Both the position numbers and the translations under genes were made by a program. The notes below the pieces were generated by a model. That model searched no databases and was not told the DNA's origin. It saw only the letters and a list, made by a program, of their open reading frames with translations. Source: SAR86 cluster bacterium AG-422-P06 (GTDB taxonomy: Bacteria > Pseudomonadota > Gammaproteobacteria > Magnimaribacterales > TMED112). From it: DNA of 51,689 nucleotides. The stretch lies in assembly GCA_003213455.1 (NCBI GenBank), contig QCMX01000004.1, forward strand, positions 1 through 51,689. Reading direction: 5' to 3'. Positions 19,591-29,662 of the stretch are shown in pieces; within the stretch, counting starts at the first letter, position 1, and the number at the start of each line of letters is the position of its first letter.

Positions 19591-20638
19591 TGAAGCATTG
19601 CCCTCTATCTATGAGAATTTGGTCAAGAATGCAGATCGAAGCCATTGCTTCAAGGATAGGTGTTGCCCTTAAACCAACACAAGGGTCATGTCGGCCTTTA
19701 ACTTGAAGATCTACTTCATCTTTATTGATATCTATCGTTTTTGTCTTTTGAGAAATACTTGATGTCGGTTTTAATGAAGCATAAATATTAATCTCGTCTC
19801 CATTGGATATGCCACCAAGCATTCCGCCAGAATTATTTGACTCAAAACCAGATTTACTAATTTTGTCTCTGTTTTCAGAACCTCTCATTGTGACAACTTT
19901 ACACCCCGATCCAATTTCTACAGCTTTGACAGCATTTACACTCATTAATGCCCTTGCCAATTCTCCATCTAGCTTTGCAAACACTGGTGAACCAATGCCT
20001 GCAGGCATACCAGTAATATTTATCAAAATTTTTGCACCAATAGAATCTTGAGCTTTATTAAGTTCTGCAAAGAAATCTTCAAGCAAGTTAACTTTGTCTG
20101 AATCTAAAAAATTAAAAGGATTTGTTGTTGAAAAATCTATTTTTGAAGCTTCAATTTCTCCAACTTGAACTACTCCACCCCTTACTTTTATGCCCAGACC
20201 TTCCATTACTTGTTTTGCAATTGCGCCCCCAGCAACTCTCATAGCTGTTTCGCGAGCACTAGCTCTACCACCACCACGGTAGTCTCTTATTCCATACTTA
20301 TCTTGGTAAGTAATATCTGCATGCCCTGGTCGGAATTTATCTTTAATGTTCTCATAATCCTTAGTTTTTTGGTCTTCATTTCTTATAACCAAACCAATAG
20401 GTGTTCCCGTAGTCTTGCCCTCAAAAGTTCCTGATAGTATCTCAACAACATCATTTTCTTTTCTTTGTGTAACAAATTTAGATTGTCCGGGTTTCCTCTT
20501 ATCAAGCTCATGCTGAATGATAGCTTCATTCAGTTCTATATTGGGCGGACAGCCGTCTATTATTGCACCCAAGGCCTTACCATGGCTTTCGCCAAAAGTA
20601 GTTACCTTAAATATTGTTCCAAATGTATTTCCTGACAT
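19565..20638 (-). CDS. aroC: Chorismate synthase
   Basis: 357 residues, full length. It converts EPSP to chorismate with reduced FMN, ending the shikimate pathway. Signatures: [16 protein letters not shown] at the start, [19 protein letters not shown], and [13 protein letters not shown]; the C-terminal [19 protein letters not shown] carries conserved basic residues. The next gene downstream, the FimV-like one, starts inside its end. Confidence 0.97.
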   Translation of the reverse strand: MSGNTFGTIFKVTTFGESHGKALGAIIDGCPPNIELNEAIIQHELDKRKPGQSKFVTQRKENDVVEILSGTFEGKTTGTPIGLVIRNEDQKTKDYENIKDKFRPGHADITYQDKYGIRDYRGGGRASARETAMRVAGGAIAKQVMEGLGIKVRGGVVQVGEIEASKIDFSTTNPFNFLDSDKVNLLEDFFAELNKAQDSIGAKILINITGMPAGIGSPVFAKLDGELARALMSVNAVKAVEIGSGCKVVTMRGSENRDKISKSGFESNNSGGMLGGISNGDEINIYASLKPTSSISQKTKTIDINKDEVDLQVKGRHDPCVGLRATPILEAMASICILDQILIDRGQCFNVERNFKD

Positions 20639-20639
20639 A

Positions 20640-22028
20640 TTACTTATAAATATTATCCAATAGCTCGTATATATTAATAGAATCTAGATCATTTTCATCA
20701 TAAAAACCAATTAGCTTAGCTGTATCAAAATCTTTATTTTCTATGCTCTTACAGAATTTCTGTCTTAAGAAAGGTTTTGATTCATCTCTTCTTTTTCTAT
20801 GTCCAAGCGGGTAAAGCACCTCCTCTTCATAGGTTTCACCAGATTTAAGCTTTACTATGACTTTATTTGGAATAGCCCTTTCACTTAAATCATAGTATTT
20901 TTCAGTGTATGTTTTGTCTTCAATTGTAGTTGTTAAATTTCTAAGCACGTCTATATTTTTATCCATGGCTGATTCATCTGAGTATGAATTAGAATCAAGA
21001 CTTCCATTTATTAAACACCATGCAACTATGTACTCTATACAATGGTCTCTATCGGCATAATTTGTAAGTGGTCCTTGCTTTGAAATTATCCTCACCCCAG
21101 GTTCTTGAGTTGAAATTAATATTTCTTTGATTTCGCCTATTTTTCCTTCAAGGTTCTTTGAAATTGAAATGGCTGCTTCTGCTGCTGTTTGGGCATGGAA
21201 CTCTGCTGGAAAAGAGACTTTATAAAGAATGTTATCCATGACATAAGACTCAAGGTTTCTTTCTAGTTTTAATGGATTATTACCCATAAGAACGTCATTG
21301 AAGCCCCAAACTTTTGATGTGAGTGCTGTTGGGTAGCTCTCATCACTTACTTCTGAAATAAATATTTGTTTGAGCGCTTTAGCTGATGCATCACCAGCTG
21401 CCCAACTTTTTCTTGCACCAGTATTGGGAAAATGACGATATGTTCTCAAACTTTGGCCATCAAGAAATGCATTGCTGATGACTGATTTTATTTGGGATCT
21501 ATCTAGATCCATCATCTTTGCTCCAACTGCTGCAGAAGCTACCTTAACTAAAGCTACATGATCTAAACCTTCTCTATTCAAACTATTCTCAATTGCTAAT
21601 GCTCCCTGAACTTCATGAGCCAAAACCATAAAATTTAAAATCTGTTTGAAAGATAAATTTATATCTTTATGTTTTTTTAGATAATCAGTGAGAGCTAGAA
21701 CAATTGAGATATTATCAGAAGGATGTCCCCACTCTTTTGCTAACCAAGTATCATTAAAGTCCAGCCACCTAATCAAAGCACCATTTAAAAAAGTAGCATC
21801 AACTGCATTTGTTTTTATATTAGTCCCTATTACTCTTACTGAGCCAGAAGAGTTCTTTATGTATTCAAGCTGTATGAATTTTTTTACTTGTTCATGATCA
21901 AGCGCCATAAATGCACAAGCGATACTGTCGAAAAAACAGTTTTTTGCTTCTATTAATGAAGATTCTTGAGCCTGATAGCTCTGAACATAATCAGAAATTT
22001 TTTCGATTACAGGGTCAAACTTTGGCAT
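20640..22028 (-). CDS. prpD: MmgE/PrpD family 2-methylcitrate dehydratase
   Basis: 462 residues of the MmgE/PrpD family, which dehydrates 2-methylcitrate. Family stretches: [26 protein letters not shown] split over residues 75-100, [33 protein letters not shown] and [11 protein letters not shown]. It overlaps prpC by one base, so both are probably translated together. PrpD specificity rather than another PrpD-family substrate is inferred from that pairing. prpB (methylisocitrate lyase) is not in the window. Confidence 0.92.
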   Translation of the reverse strand: MPKFDPVIEKISDYVQSYQAQESSLIEAKNCFFDSIACAFMALDHEQVKKFIQLEYIKNSSGSVRVIGTNIKTNAVDATFLNGALIRWLDFNDTWLAKEWGHPSDNISIVLALTDYLKKHKDINLSFKQILNFMVLAHEVQGALAIENSLNREGLDHVALVKVASAAVGAKMMDLDRSQIKSVISNAFLDGQSLRTYRHFPNTGARKSWAAGDASAKALKQIFISEVSDESYPTALTSKVWGFNDVLMGNNPLKLERNLESYVMDNILYKVSFPAEFHAQTAAEAAISISKNLEGKIGEIKEILISTQEPGVRIISKQGPLTNYADRDHCIEYIVAWCLINGSLDSNSYSDESAMDKNIDVLRNLTTTIEDKTYTEKYYDLSERAIPNKVIVKLKSGETYEEEVLYPLGHRKRRDESKPFLRQKFCKSIENKDFDTAKLIGFYDENDLDSINIYELLDNIYK

Positions 22029-23143
22029 TATCTAGATTCGATATCAATCCAGCTTCTATCACCTGGACCAATATAATCTGCACTTGGTCTAATTATTCTA
22101 TTATTACCTCTTTGCTCATAAGCATGAGCTGACCAACCAATTATTCTGGCTATTGCAAATAGTGGTGTAAAAAGTTTTGTTGGTATCCCAAGGTAATGGT
22201 ATGCCGGTGCATGGAAAAAGTCCGTATTAGGGAATAAGCCTTTCTTTTCTTTTAAATAAGCTTCCATTATCACAGCAGAATCATGTAGTTTTTTATCTTC
22301 ATGCCCTATGCTTAGCTCTGAGGAATATTCTTTAATAATATCGCTTCTAGGGTCTTTGACAGAGTAAACTGCATGCCCAAAACCCATTATTTTTTCTTTA
22401 TTTTCTAGCTTCTTATCAATAAAAGTTTTGACTTCATCTACTGACTCAATTTCTTCAAGCATTTTCATTGCCTCTTCATTAGCACCACCATGTAATGGCC
22501 CTCTTAAACTTCCAACTGCTGCTGTAAGACAAGAATGAAGATCAGAAAGTGTTGAAGCACAAACCCTGCCTGTAAATGTTGAAGCATTAAACTCATGCTC
22601 TGCATATAGAGTAAGTGATACATCTAGAGTTTTCTTGTGAAGGTCATCTATTTCTTCTTGTCTAAGAAGTTTTAGAAAATGAGCTGCAACAGATTTTTCA
22701 CCTGTCCCTTGATCAATTCTTACTCCTTCATGTGAATATTTGTACCAATACACAATAGCAGTGGTAGTTACTCCCAGAAGCCTTTTTGTAACTGAAAGTT
22801 GATCATCAAATGATTTTTCTGGTTCTATAACTCCCATATAAGAAATTATTGTTCTTATAACTTCCATAGGGTGAGCTTCAGCAGGTATAGACTCTACTAC
22901 TTTCACCAGAGAATCTGGCATTGTTCTGAGCTCTAAGAGCTCTTTTTCGAATTGTTCTAAATTATTTCTGTTAGGAAGCTCGCCAAGCAGCAATAAATAT
23001 GCCACTTCTTCGAAGCTTGCATGGCTGGCTAAGTCTTCGATGCTAAAACCTAAATATCTTAAGCTCCCTTCTTGTTCGACTGTTGATAATGATGTTTGCC
23101 CTGCTGATTGACCTCTTAGGCCTGCTCCTTGTAATTTTTTCAT
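22028..23143 (-). CDS. prpC: 2-methylcitrate synthase (citrate synthase family)
   Basis: 371 residues, the short type II citrate-synthase fold typical of PrpC. It condenses propionyl-CoA with oxaloacetate. The opening [19 protein letters not shown] is characteristic of methylcitrate synthases; catalytic His residues are in [16 protein letters not shown] and [14 protein letters not shown], and the catalytic Asp lies in [18 protein letters not shown]. Overlap with queH upstream is four bases. Some PrpC enzymes also act on acetyl-CoA. Confidence 0.92.
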   Translation of the reverse strand: MKKLQGAGLRGQSAGQTSLSTVEQEGSLRYLGFSIEDLASHASFEEVAYLLLLGELPNRNNLEQFEKELLELRTMPDSLVKVVESIPAEAHPMEVIRTIISYMGVIEPEKSFDDQLSVTKRLLGVTTTAIVYWYKYSHEGVRIDQGTGEKSVAAHFLKLLRQEEIDDLHKKTLDVSLTLYAEHEFNASTFTGRVCASTLSDLHSCLTAAVGSLRGPLHGGANEEAMKMLEEIESVDEVKTFIDKKLENKEKIMGFGHAVYSVKDPRSDIIKEYSSELSIGHEDKKLHDSAVIMEAYLKEKKGLFPNTDFFHAPAYHYLGIPTKLFTPLFAIARIIGWSAHAYEQRGNNRIIRPSADYIGPGDRSWIDIESR

Positions 23144-23808
23144 GATTTAATCTCGTAAAAATTGATTCCCCTTTTTATTATTTCTCGGCCTTGAGATTTA
23201 CGCCACCTGTTAGTATCTCTCAAACTATAAACACAACCGCAGTATTCTTGCTTATAGAATTTTTCTTTTTTAGAAATTTCCAACATACGGGACGAACCAC
23301 CCTGTTTTCGCCAATTGAAATCCCAATAATGGACATCATTATAGCGATTTGCAGCTTTTAAACCAGAAGTATCTATTTGATTAAGATCTTTCCATCTTGA
23401 AATTCCAAGAGTTGTTGCAAATACATCAAAGTTATTTTCGTGTGCATACAATGCCGATCTTTCGAATCTCATATCAAAACAAACTGTACATCTCTCTCCT
23501 CTTTCTGGAGCATCTTCAAGTCCCTTTACTCTTTCAAACCAATTATCTTTGTCGTAATCTGCATCCACAAAATCAAAACCTAATTTCTCAGCAAATCTTA
23601 TATTCTCATCTTTTCTAATTTCGTATTCCTCCTTTGGATGAATGTTTGGATTATAAAAATAGATTGTTGTTTGAATATCTGATGCTGCAATTGCTTCCAT
23701 AATCTCTCCAGCACACGGAGCACAGCAGCTGTGTAATAGCAGTTTTTTGCCATTATATGGCAATGTTAATTTTGGTCGAGAAAAATTCTCTACAGAAAAA
23801 TTATTCAT
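23140..23808 (-). CDS. queH: Epoxyqueuosine reductase QueH
   Basis: 222 residues. QueH (formerly DUF208) reduces epoxyqueuosine to queuosine in tRNA wobble position 34, replacing QueG. Cysteine motifs expected for its Fe-S and second metal site are all visible: [12 protein letters not shown] near the N-terminus, [11 protein letters not shown] in the middle and YCGCVYS near the C-terminus, with [10 protein letters not shown] between. It overlaps thrH by 8 bases and prpC by 4. tRNA-Asn(GTT), one of the four queuosine-bearing tRNAs, is encoded in this window. Confidence 0.93.
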   Translation of the reverse strand: MNNFSVENFSRPKLTLPYNGKKLLLHSCCAPCAGEIMEAIAASDIQTTIYFYNPNIHPKEEYEIRKDENIRFAEKLGFDFVDADYDKDNWFERVKGLEDAPERGERCTVCFDMRFERSALYAHENNFDVFATTLGISRWKDLNQIDTSGLKAANRYNDVHYWDFNWRKQGGSSRMLEISKKEKFYKQEYCGCVYSLRDTNRWRKSQGREIIKRGINFYEIKS

Positions 23809-24391
23809 TTAACATGTGTTTCATTAAATCATCGTAAGATTCAAAAGAAATTATATCAGGACGTGAAGCTTTAACCTCCATAGGAGCAAAAATAAAAGCA
23901 CCATTTGATTGGTCTATCATTTGTATGTCATTGTAAGAATCTCCCATACAAAAGCATTCAAAATTCATTGCTTGAAATCCCTTAATAACCTGTTTCTTTG
24001 GCTCTTCTTGTCTTTTTTTGTACCCAACAATGAAATCATCTTCTATAACTAGCTCATGGCAAAGTAAGGGTATATTTCCCAATTTCCTTACAACTGGTTG
24101 ACCTAGCTCATAGAATGTATCGGAAACAATTACGGTTTGATAGTCAGCTGATATTGACGAAAGAAATTCTTTTGCACCATTAAATGGCTGAATTGTTTCT
24201 ACGAAGTCTGAAATTTTTTTATAACTAATATTATTCTTTTGTAGAATATTCATTCTCTTGGACATTAGTTCGTCAAAGTCAGGTATATCTCTTGTAGTTA
24301 GGTGTAGTTCTTCTATTCCAAAAAAACTGCCTATTTCTTGCCAAATTTCAGGTGCTAAAGTGCCTTCAAGATCTGTACAAAGAATTTTCAT
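23801..24391 (-). CDS. thrH: Phosphoserine phosphatase / homoserine phosphotransferase ThrH
   Basis: 196 residues, HAD superfamily. The first motif [11 protein letters not shown], with Glu two residues after the nucleophile Asp, is the ThrH form rather than the usual DxD of Ser[21 protein letters not shown] and [12 protein letters not shown] supply the later HAD motifs. In Pseudomonas, ThrH dephosphorylates phosphoserine and can transfer the phosphate to homoserine. It overlaps the 5'-nucleotidase upstream by four bases. Confidence 0.9.
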   Translation of the reverse strand: MKILCTDLEGTLAPEIWQEIGSFFGIEELHLTTRDIPDFDELMSKRMNILQKNNISYKKISDFVETIQPFNGAKEFLSSISADYQTVIVSDTFYELGQPVVRKLGNIPLLCHELVIEDDFIVGYKKRQEEPKKQVIKGFQAMNFECFCMGDSYNDIQMIDQSNGAFIFAPMEVKASRPDIISFESYDDLMKHMLNE

Positions 24392-25266
24392 TTTGAATTA
24401 TTAATACCGTATGGTACATGACCTGTTGAAACGTGACTAGTTGTTTCCAAGCAGTTCTCCGCCAGATCATCAAAAAATATATCAGCTGAAAAACCTTTCA
24501 AGAATTTACCTTTTGCGAGCCCGCCCAAAAAGAAAGTTTCATCAATTCTTATATTCTCTTTTCTTAAAGTATTAATTACTCTTTTATGCGCAGGAGCAGC
24601 TCTTGCTGTTACAAGCGCTATTCGAATTGGGCATTTATCTGCAGGGTATTTTGATTGAATCAAATTTAGTTTCTTTAAGAAATTATTAAATGGTCCGGGA
24701 TTCATTGGTTTTTTTGATGCTCCCTCTTCTTTTAAGTATTTTTCTAATCCTTTCTTTTTATAAGTTACCTCAGATTCATCCGAAAAAATAACAGCATCAG
24801 CATCGAACCCTATCCTTAGCTGGTCACTTTGAGATGGTTTGTACTTATCGGTGAATATATGAGCTGCAGCTATATTATTTTCTATAGCCATTTTTACATC
24901 TTTGACATCTGCGGAAAGAAATAGATCTATATCTAATGCATCTACGTATGGAAATGGGCTTTGCCCACCAGAGAAGACTGCTCTTGAGATATCTAAACCG
25001 TTTTTTTCAATTGAATTGAAAATTCTTAAGCCTGTATCAGAACTATTGCGAGATAAGAGAATAACTTCGACTATTTGTTCTTTTTTGTTATTCATTTTAA
25101 GAAGTTTCTCAACAAGGTCGAAAGCTACTCCTTTTTCTAAAGGTTTATTTTCATTCTTTTTCTGATAGCTTGAATACTCTTCAATACCACTTTTTTTAAA
25201 TATTTCGTGGCTTTCTACTAAATCAAAAAGAGCCCTTGAGCTAATTCCTATTTTTAATAAAGACAT
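24388..25266 (-). CDS. 5'-nucleotidase (cytosolic NT5C1-like)
   Basis: 292 residues of the bacterial 5'-nucleotidase family related to animal cytosolic 5'-nucleotidase 1A (PF06189). Stretches seen: IGISSRALFDL at the start, VILLSRNSSDTGLRIFNSIE, FDADAVIFSDESE, ALVTARAAPAHKRVI and FFLGGLAKGKFL then DIFFDDLAENC, which fit a HAD-like fold. It would release nucleosides from 5'-monophosphates; the base preference is unknown. It is divergent from lexA across 44 bases, so the LexA operator lies just upstream of both start codons. Confidence 0.85.
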   Translation of the reverse strand: MSLLKIGISSRALFDLVESHEIFKKSGIEEYSSYQKKNENKPLEKGVAFDLVEKLLKMNNKKEQIVEVILLSRNSSDTGLRIFNSIEKNGLDISRAVFSGGQSPFPYVDALDIDLFLSADVKDVKMAIENNIAAAHIFTDKYKPSQSDQLRIGFDADAVIFSDESEVTYKKKGLEKYLKEEGASKKPMNPGPFNNFLKKLNLIQSKYPADKCPIRIALVTARAAPAHKRVINTLRKENIRIDETFFLGGLAKGKFLKGFSADIFFDDLAENCLETTSHVSTGHVPYGINNSK

Positions 25267-25289
25267 AATTATTTGTATTTACTTTAATT

Positions 25290-25309
25290 TACTGTATATA
25301 ATTACAGTA
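25290..25309 (+). promoter_or_regulatory. LexA box and overlapping lexA promoter
   Basis: TACTGTATATAATTACAGTA is a strong LexA operator ending one base before the lexA ATG at 25311. A perfect -10 hexamer TATAAT (25297-25302) is embedded in it and TTGTAT at 25273-25278 offers a -35 with an 18-base spacer. That places transcription start at about 25308-25311, at or next to the A of the start codon, so the lexA mRNA is probably leaderless. Confidence 0.92.
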
Positions 25310-25310
25310 T

Positions 25311-25901
25311 ATGTTAAACCTTACTGCACAACAGATCAAAGTCTTTGATGTTATCAAAGAATCATTACAGAGCAATGGTTATCCACCAACTAGGGCAGAA
25401 ATAGCAAAAATTTTAGATTTTAAATCTGTAAATGCTGCTGAATCACATATTAAAGCACTTGTTAAAAAAGGTGTTATTGAAAAGGTTCCAGGCTCTTCAA
25501 GAGGCATTAAGCTGGTAGAAGAAATTTCTGGAATACCGCTAATTGGAAGTGTAGCTGCCGGCAGTCCTATCTTAGCTTTCGAAAACGTTGAAAAAACCAT
25601 TCATTCAAATCCTCTTACAAAGTCAGTAGATTTTTTCCTAAGAGTACAAGGCGAAAGCATGATCGAAGCAGGTATCTTAGATAATGATCTTGTTGGAATA
25701 AGAAAAACAAGAAACGTTGAAAATGGGGAGATAATCGTTGCAAGGATAGAAGATGAAGTAACACTCAAAAGGTTTAAGAAAGATAGTAAAGGTATTAGGT
25801 TAGTGGCAGAAAATCAAAGTTTCTCCGACATCGAAATTGATGAACATTCAAATTTCTCTGTAGAGGGAAGAGCTGTTGGAATTATCAGAGAAGATATCTA
25901 G
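25311..25901 (+). CDS. lexA: LexA repressor
   Basis: 196 residues. Winged-helix DNA-binding domain 1-70 (GYPPTRAEIAKILDF, SVNAAESHIKAL, GSSRGIKL), linker, cleavage site Ala83-Gly84 (VAAGSP), and S24 peptidase domain with nucleophile Ser116 (GESMIEAGI) and base Lys153 (EVTLKRFKK). Both catalytic residues are intact, unlike in UmuD. The start matches other LexA proteins exactly. No Shine-Dalgarno precedes it. It is autoregulated through the adjoining box and should control umuDC. Confidence 0.97.
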   Translation: MLNLTAQQIKVFDVIKESLQSNGYPPTRAEIAKILDFKSVNAAESHIKALVKKGVIEKVPGSSRGIKLVEEISGIPLIGSVAAGSPILAFENVEKTIHSNPLTKSVDFFLRVQGESMIEAGILDNDLVGIRKTRNVENGEIIVARIEDEVTLKRFKKDSKGIRLVAENQSFSDIEIDEHSNFSVEGRAVGIIREDI

Positions 25902-26165
25902 TTAGTGGACTACTCTGTCTTCTGGATCTTTCTTCAAGAATGAATCAATTACATCATCATCAAGAGCATCAACATCAATATCGCTATTAAGGGTTTCTAT
26001 TCCAGACTTAATCATTTCTTTTGCAACATCAAACTCCATTCCATTTAATAAAGTTTTAACTTCTGCTGAAAATTCAATTTTTACGAGTGGTGCTTCTTTT
26101 TGATCTGACCTTCTAAGTACGACTACACCTTCTGAAACTTCGACTAGCTCTAAATATTTAGACAT
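25902..26165 (-). CDS. Small acidic protein of unknown function
   Basis: 87 residues, acidic, with a short beta-rich start (YLELVEVSEGVVVLRRSD) and a helical C-terminal half ending in a run of acidic residues (DIDVDALDDDVIDSFLKKD). No signal peptide, metal motif or membrane segment is seen. It abuts the lexA stop convergently and lies 43 bases downstream of topA. Small hypothetical genes occupy the lexA-topA interval in Pseudomonas too, so it may be a conserved partner, but I cannot name it. Confidence 0.7.
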   Translation of the reverse strand: MSKYLELVEVSEGVVVLRRSDQKEAPLVKIEFSAEVKTLLNGMEFDVAKEMIKSGIETLNSDIDVDALDDDVIDSFLKKDPEDRVVH

Positions 26166-26208
26166 AATTTTATATTAGGTGCTTTTGAGAATTATTAAAG
26201 TCTTTTTA

Positions 26209-28701
26209 TTAATCTCTTTGCATTTCTTTCCAATTGCTGCCATCAAAAATATAGAACAACTTCTTTTTCTTCCCTTTTGATTCTGCGGAAAGTGTTTGAC
26301 TGCCATCTTTTCTGTTAAATCTAACAACAAGATCGTCTCCATCAGGATCTTTATCAGGTGCACTGGAAAATATTTGGTGTTTTTCGGGTAGTTTGCTTAA
26401 AACAGATTTAACCTCTCCGACTAATGGCGCTCTTGTCTCCCTGTTTTTTGGAAATTGTGATGCTGCTAAAAATAAACCTTTCAAACTATCTCTTAATAAA
26501 TAAATATCATCACATTTTTGACACTTTAAATCAGCCATCTCAATTGGATCCATAAACACTGGCTTTAATTTTCCGTCCTTCATCAGTTGTCTTGTTGCTG
26601 TGCAAGATTGGCAAGCAAAATATTTGCCAAATCTTCCTAACTTTAGCTCCATCTGTGCATCACATTTGTGACAATCTATTAGCTCCTCTTCACCATTCTT
26701 TGGTTTGATGAAATTACCTTCTTCTACTTTTGTGCCTGAACATATTGGGGAACTTGAACAAATATGTAGTTTTCTTTTCTCATCTATAATGTAACCGTCC
26801 ATGCTAGAACCGCATAGATGACATTTAGTCTTACCAAAGATACTCTCAGCTTCTTTATCGTCATTGTCTGTAAATAATTCATCTGGTAAAACAGAATTAG
26901 TATTTTTGCATTGCTCTTCTCCCTCTTCGAGATACCCTTCACAACCAAGGAACTGACCATTTTGATTGGTTCTTAGATGCATTTTTCTATCCTTGTTACA
27001 TGCATCGCATTTAACTTCTGTAAGGATTGGTTTATTTCTCTCCATCCCCTCAGCTGCTAATTCTTTTGCTTTATTGAAGTCTGTATAAAAATCTTCTAAG
27101 AGCTTTTTCCAACTTTCTTTTCCTTCAGCTACCTCATCAAGACTTTTTTCCATTTCTGCAGTAAAACCATAATCCATGATGTTCTTGAACGACTTTAACA
27201 ACCTATCGGATATTAAATTTGCAATTTTAGTTGCATAAAGTCTTTTATTTTCTTTATTTACATAACCTCTATCTTGGATGTTAGTGATAATTTCTTGGTA
27301 TGTTGATGGTCTACCTATGCTTCTTTTTTCAAGTTCTTTAACTAGACTTGCTTCAGAATACCTAGATGGCGGTTTTGTGAAATGTTGGGACTTATCAACC
27401 TTGCTAATTTTTTTCATCAGGCCAACAGACAAGCTTTCTAAATCATAATCTACATAGCCACTATTTTTTCCAGGCGGCATGACTTTATAAAAACCATCGA
27501 AGCTAATACTACTTACTGAAGATTCAAAAACTTTCTCAGCTTTTTTAGCTTTGATGCTGTTCACAATAATCTCAGGCTGAGGCATCTGAGATGCTACAAA
27601 TCTGGACCAAATAAGGTTGTATAGTTTTTTATGGTCCTGACTAAGGGATAGTTCCTCTGCTTTGAATGTAACATCAGTAGGCCTAATTGCTTCATGAGCT
27701 TCTTGAGAGTTTGAACCTTTTGATGCAAAGTTTTTTGGCGCACTATAAGCCTCACCATAAGTATCAAGCAAATACTGTTTACAATTATTCTGTGCAAGCA
27801 TGCTGATATTTGGAGAGTCAGTTCTCATATATGAAATATAACCGCCTGTATATAAATCTTGGGCTAATTTCATAGTCTTTGATAGGCTGAATCCTAACAT
27901 TGAGCTTGAAGTCTGTTGTAGGGTTGAAGTAATAAATGGTGGCTTAACTGGTATTTTTCTTTTTGTTTTCTCGTTATCAGTAATCTCTATTTCTGAGTCT
28001 TGTAATTCAGATGCAAGTTTCTCTGCCTCATTTTTTGATGTAATTTCAAGATTAGATTTTTTTGTATTTAACTTAAATACTATGTCTCTCTCATCATGTC
28101 TAAGATTAACTTCAATTTCCCAATACTCTTTTGGTGAAAAAGCCTTTATTTCTTTTTCTCTCTCGACAACTAGACGAACAGCTACTGATTGAACTCGGCC
28201 AGCTGACAATTTTCCATAACTTCCAATCTTCTGCCATAAGAGGCTTGATAAATCGTAGCCAACTATACGGTCTAAGATTCTTCTAGTTTTTTGTGCATCA
28301 ATTAGGCCCTCATCAAGATTTCCAGGTTTTTCAAAGGCTTCTTGTATTGCGCCCTTGGTAATTTCATTGAATCTTACTCTGCTATAGTTATATTTTTTTC
28401 CTAAAATTTCTTTTAAGTGCCAAGCAATTGCTTCTCCTTCTCTATCCAAGTCAGTTGCTAGAAAAATATTTGCAACTCCCTTTGCTGAAGACTTTAGGTC
28501 TTTTACAACTTTTTCTTTCTTTGGGTCAATCTCGTAAGTTATGGACCAATCGTCTAAGTTAATGGCCTTGCTTCCTTTAGGCAATCTTCTTACGTGACCA
28601 ACACTAGATTTAACGACAAAGTCTTTGCCTAAATATTTACTAATAGTTTTAGCTTTTGATGGAGACTCAACTATTACGAGAGATTTGTTTGTCATTTTCA
28701 A
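26209..28701 (-). CDS. topA: DNA topoisomerase I
   Basis: 830 residues (E. coli 865). TopA relaxes negative supercoils. The Toprim domain opens with LVIVESPSKAKTISKYLG; the active-site Tyr is in GGYISYMRTDSPN. The C-terminus has three clear four-cysteine zinc ribbons starting CDACNKD, CHLCGSS and CHKCDAQ, plus a degenerate fourth (CQKCDD) whose second pair is missing. The first ATG gives MKMTNKSL; the next, at 28695, is equally plausible. It overlaps the pyrD end by up to 35 bases. Confidence 0.96.
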   Translation of the reverse strand: MKMTNKSLVIVESPSKAKTISKYLGKDFVVKSSVGHVRRLPKGSKAINLDDWSITYEIDPKKEKVVKDLKSSAKGVANIFLATDLDREGEAIAWHLKEILGKKYNYSRVRFNEITKGAIQEAFEKPGNLDEGLIDAQKTRRILDRIVGYDLSSLLWQKIGSYGKLSAGRVQSVAVRLVVEREKEIKAFSPKEYWEIEVNLRHDERDIVFKLNTKKSNLEITSKNEAEKLASELQDSEIEITDNEKTKRKIPVKPPFITSTLQQTSSSMLGFSLSKTMKLAQDLYTGGYISYMRTDSPNISMLAQNNCKQYLLDTYGEAYSAPKNFASKGSNSQEAHEAIRPTDVTFKAEELSLSQDHKKLYNLIWSRFVASQMPQPEIIVNSIKAKKAEKVFESSVSSISFDGFYKVMPPGKNSGYVDYDLESLSVGLMKKISKVDKSQHFTKPPSRYSEASLVKELEKRSIGRPSTYQEIITNIQDRGYVNKENKRLYATKIANLISDRLLKSFKNIMDYGFTAEMEKSLDEVAEGKESWKKLLEDFYTDFNKAKELAAEGMERNKPILTEVKCDACNKDRKMHLRTNQNGQFLGCEGYLEEGEEQCKNTNSVLPDELFTDNDDKEAESIFGKTKCHLCGSSMDGYIIDEKRKLHICSSSPICSGTKVEEGNFIKPKNGEEELIDCHKCDAQMELKLGRFGKYFACQSCTATRQLMKDGKLKPVFMDPIEMADLKCQKCDDIYLLRDSLKGLFLAASQFPKNRETRAPLVGEVKSVLSKLPEKHQIFSSAPDKDPDGDDLVVRFNRKDGSQTLSAESKGKKKKLFYIFDGSNWKEMQRD

Positions 28702-29662
28702 TAATTCTTTTAACTAAATTTGGTCCTTCATAGATAAGGCCTGTGTACATTTGTACAAGATCTGCACCTAATTCAAATTTTTCGTTATACGAATCTACAT
28801 CAAAAACACCGCCCACTGCAACAATAATTTTTTCGTCACTTATTATTGATTTGATTTCCTTGAGAATTTTATTTGAAGAATTTCTTAGAGATTTTCCTGA
28901 TATGCCACCTGGCAAATGCCCAACATTCAGCTGTTCTTTTAAGATTTCATCATTGGTAGTATTGCTTATGATTACGCCATCGATATCTGTTTCATTTATA
29001 GTATTTATTATATTTCTATAATTACTAACCTCTTCATCAGGCGAGAGCTTAATTAAGATTTTAGGTTTAGTTGCATGCAGGTCTCTCTCTATTAATATTG
29101 CTTTTATAATTTTTGTGAAGCTTTCAATATTATGTAATTTTCTTAAATTAGGTGTATTGGGTGAAGATATATTTAAAGTCACAAAATCAGCATACTCATG
29201 TAATTCTTTGTAGCAGAATAAATAATCATTAATAATGTTATCTGGTCCTGTATCTTTATTTGGACCTATATTTACACCTAAACAAATTTCTTTACTAACC
29301 TTGCTCAATCTTGCTTTAATTTTTTCAACGCCATCATTTGGAAAACCTAAACTATTAAGTAATGATTCCTCTTTAATTAGTCTTTGCACTCTTGGCTTTT
29401 TGTTGCCATATTGCGCATTAGGTGTAATGGTACCGACTTCTATAAACCCAAAACCTATGTCATCAAATTGTTTTACTTGCATAGCATTTTTATCTAAACC
29501 AGCTGCTAACCCTAGACGGTTTTTTACCTTTAGACCTTTTACACTAAAACTTGTTTGTTTAGATTTATAAAGCCAGGAAAATGCATTTAAAAAAATATGG
29601 GACAATGATTGGCTTACTTCTGGTGGAAAAAGAAAGAGTATTTTTCTAAATATCTTATAAAT
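28667..29662 (-). CDS. pyrD: Dihydroorotate dehydrogenase, class 2, probable ATT start
   Basis: Quinone-linked dihydroorotate dehydrogenase of pyrimidine synthesis. Signatures: NRLGLAAGLDKN, IEVGTITP, ISSPNTPNLR with the class 2 catalytic Ser, and LVQMYTGLIY. The first ordinary start, TTG at 29605, would give 312 residues and cut off the membrane-associated helices. The open frame continues upstream through IYKIFRKILFLFPPEVSQ, clearly the missing class 2 N-terminus, with no ATG, GTG or TTG before a stop at 29687-29689. A GGGAG at 29672-29676 lies 9 bases before ATT at 29660-29662, so I choose that rare start (331 residues). It overlaps the galU end by 8 bases. Confidence 0.85.
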   Translation of the reverse strand: MYKIFRKILFLFPPEVSQSLSHIFLNAFSWLYKSKQTSFSVKGLKVKNRLGLAAGLDKNAMQVKQFDDIGFGFIEVGTITPNAQYGNKKPRVQRLIKEESLLNSLGFPNDGVEKIKARLSKVSKEICLGVNIGPNKDTGPDNIINDYLFCYKELHEYADFVTLNISSPNTPNLRKLHNIESFTKIIKAILIERDLHATKPKILIKLSPDEEVSNYRNIINTINETDIDGVIISNTTNDEILKEQLNVGHLPGGISGKSLRNSSNKILKEIKSIISDEKIIVAVGGVFDVDSYNEKFELGADLVQMYTGLIYEGPNLVKRIIENDKQISRNS

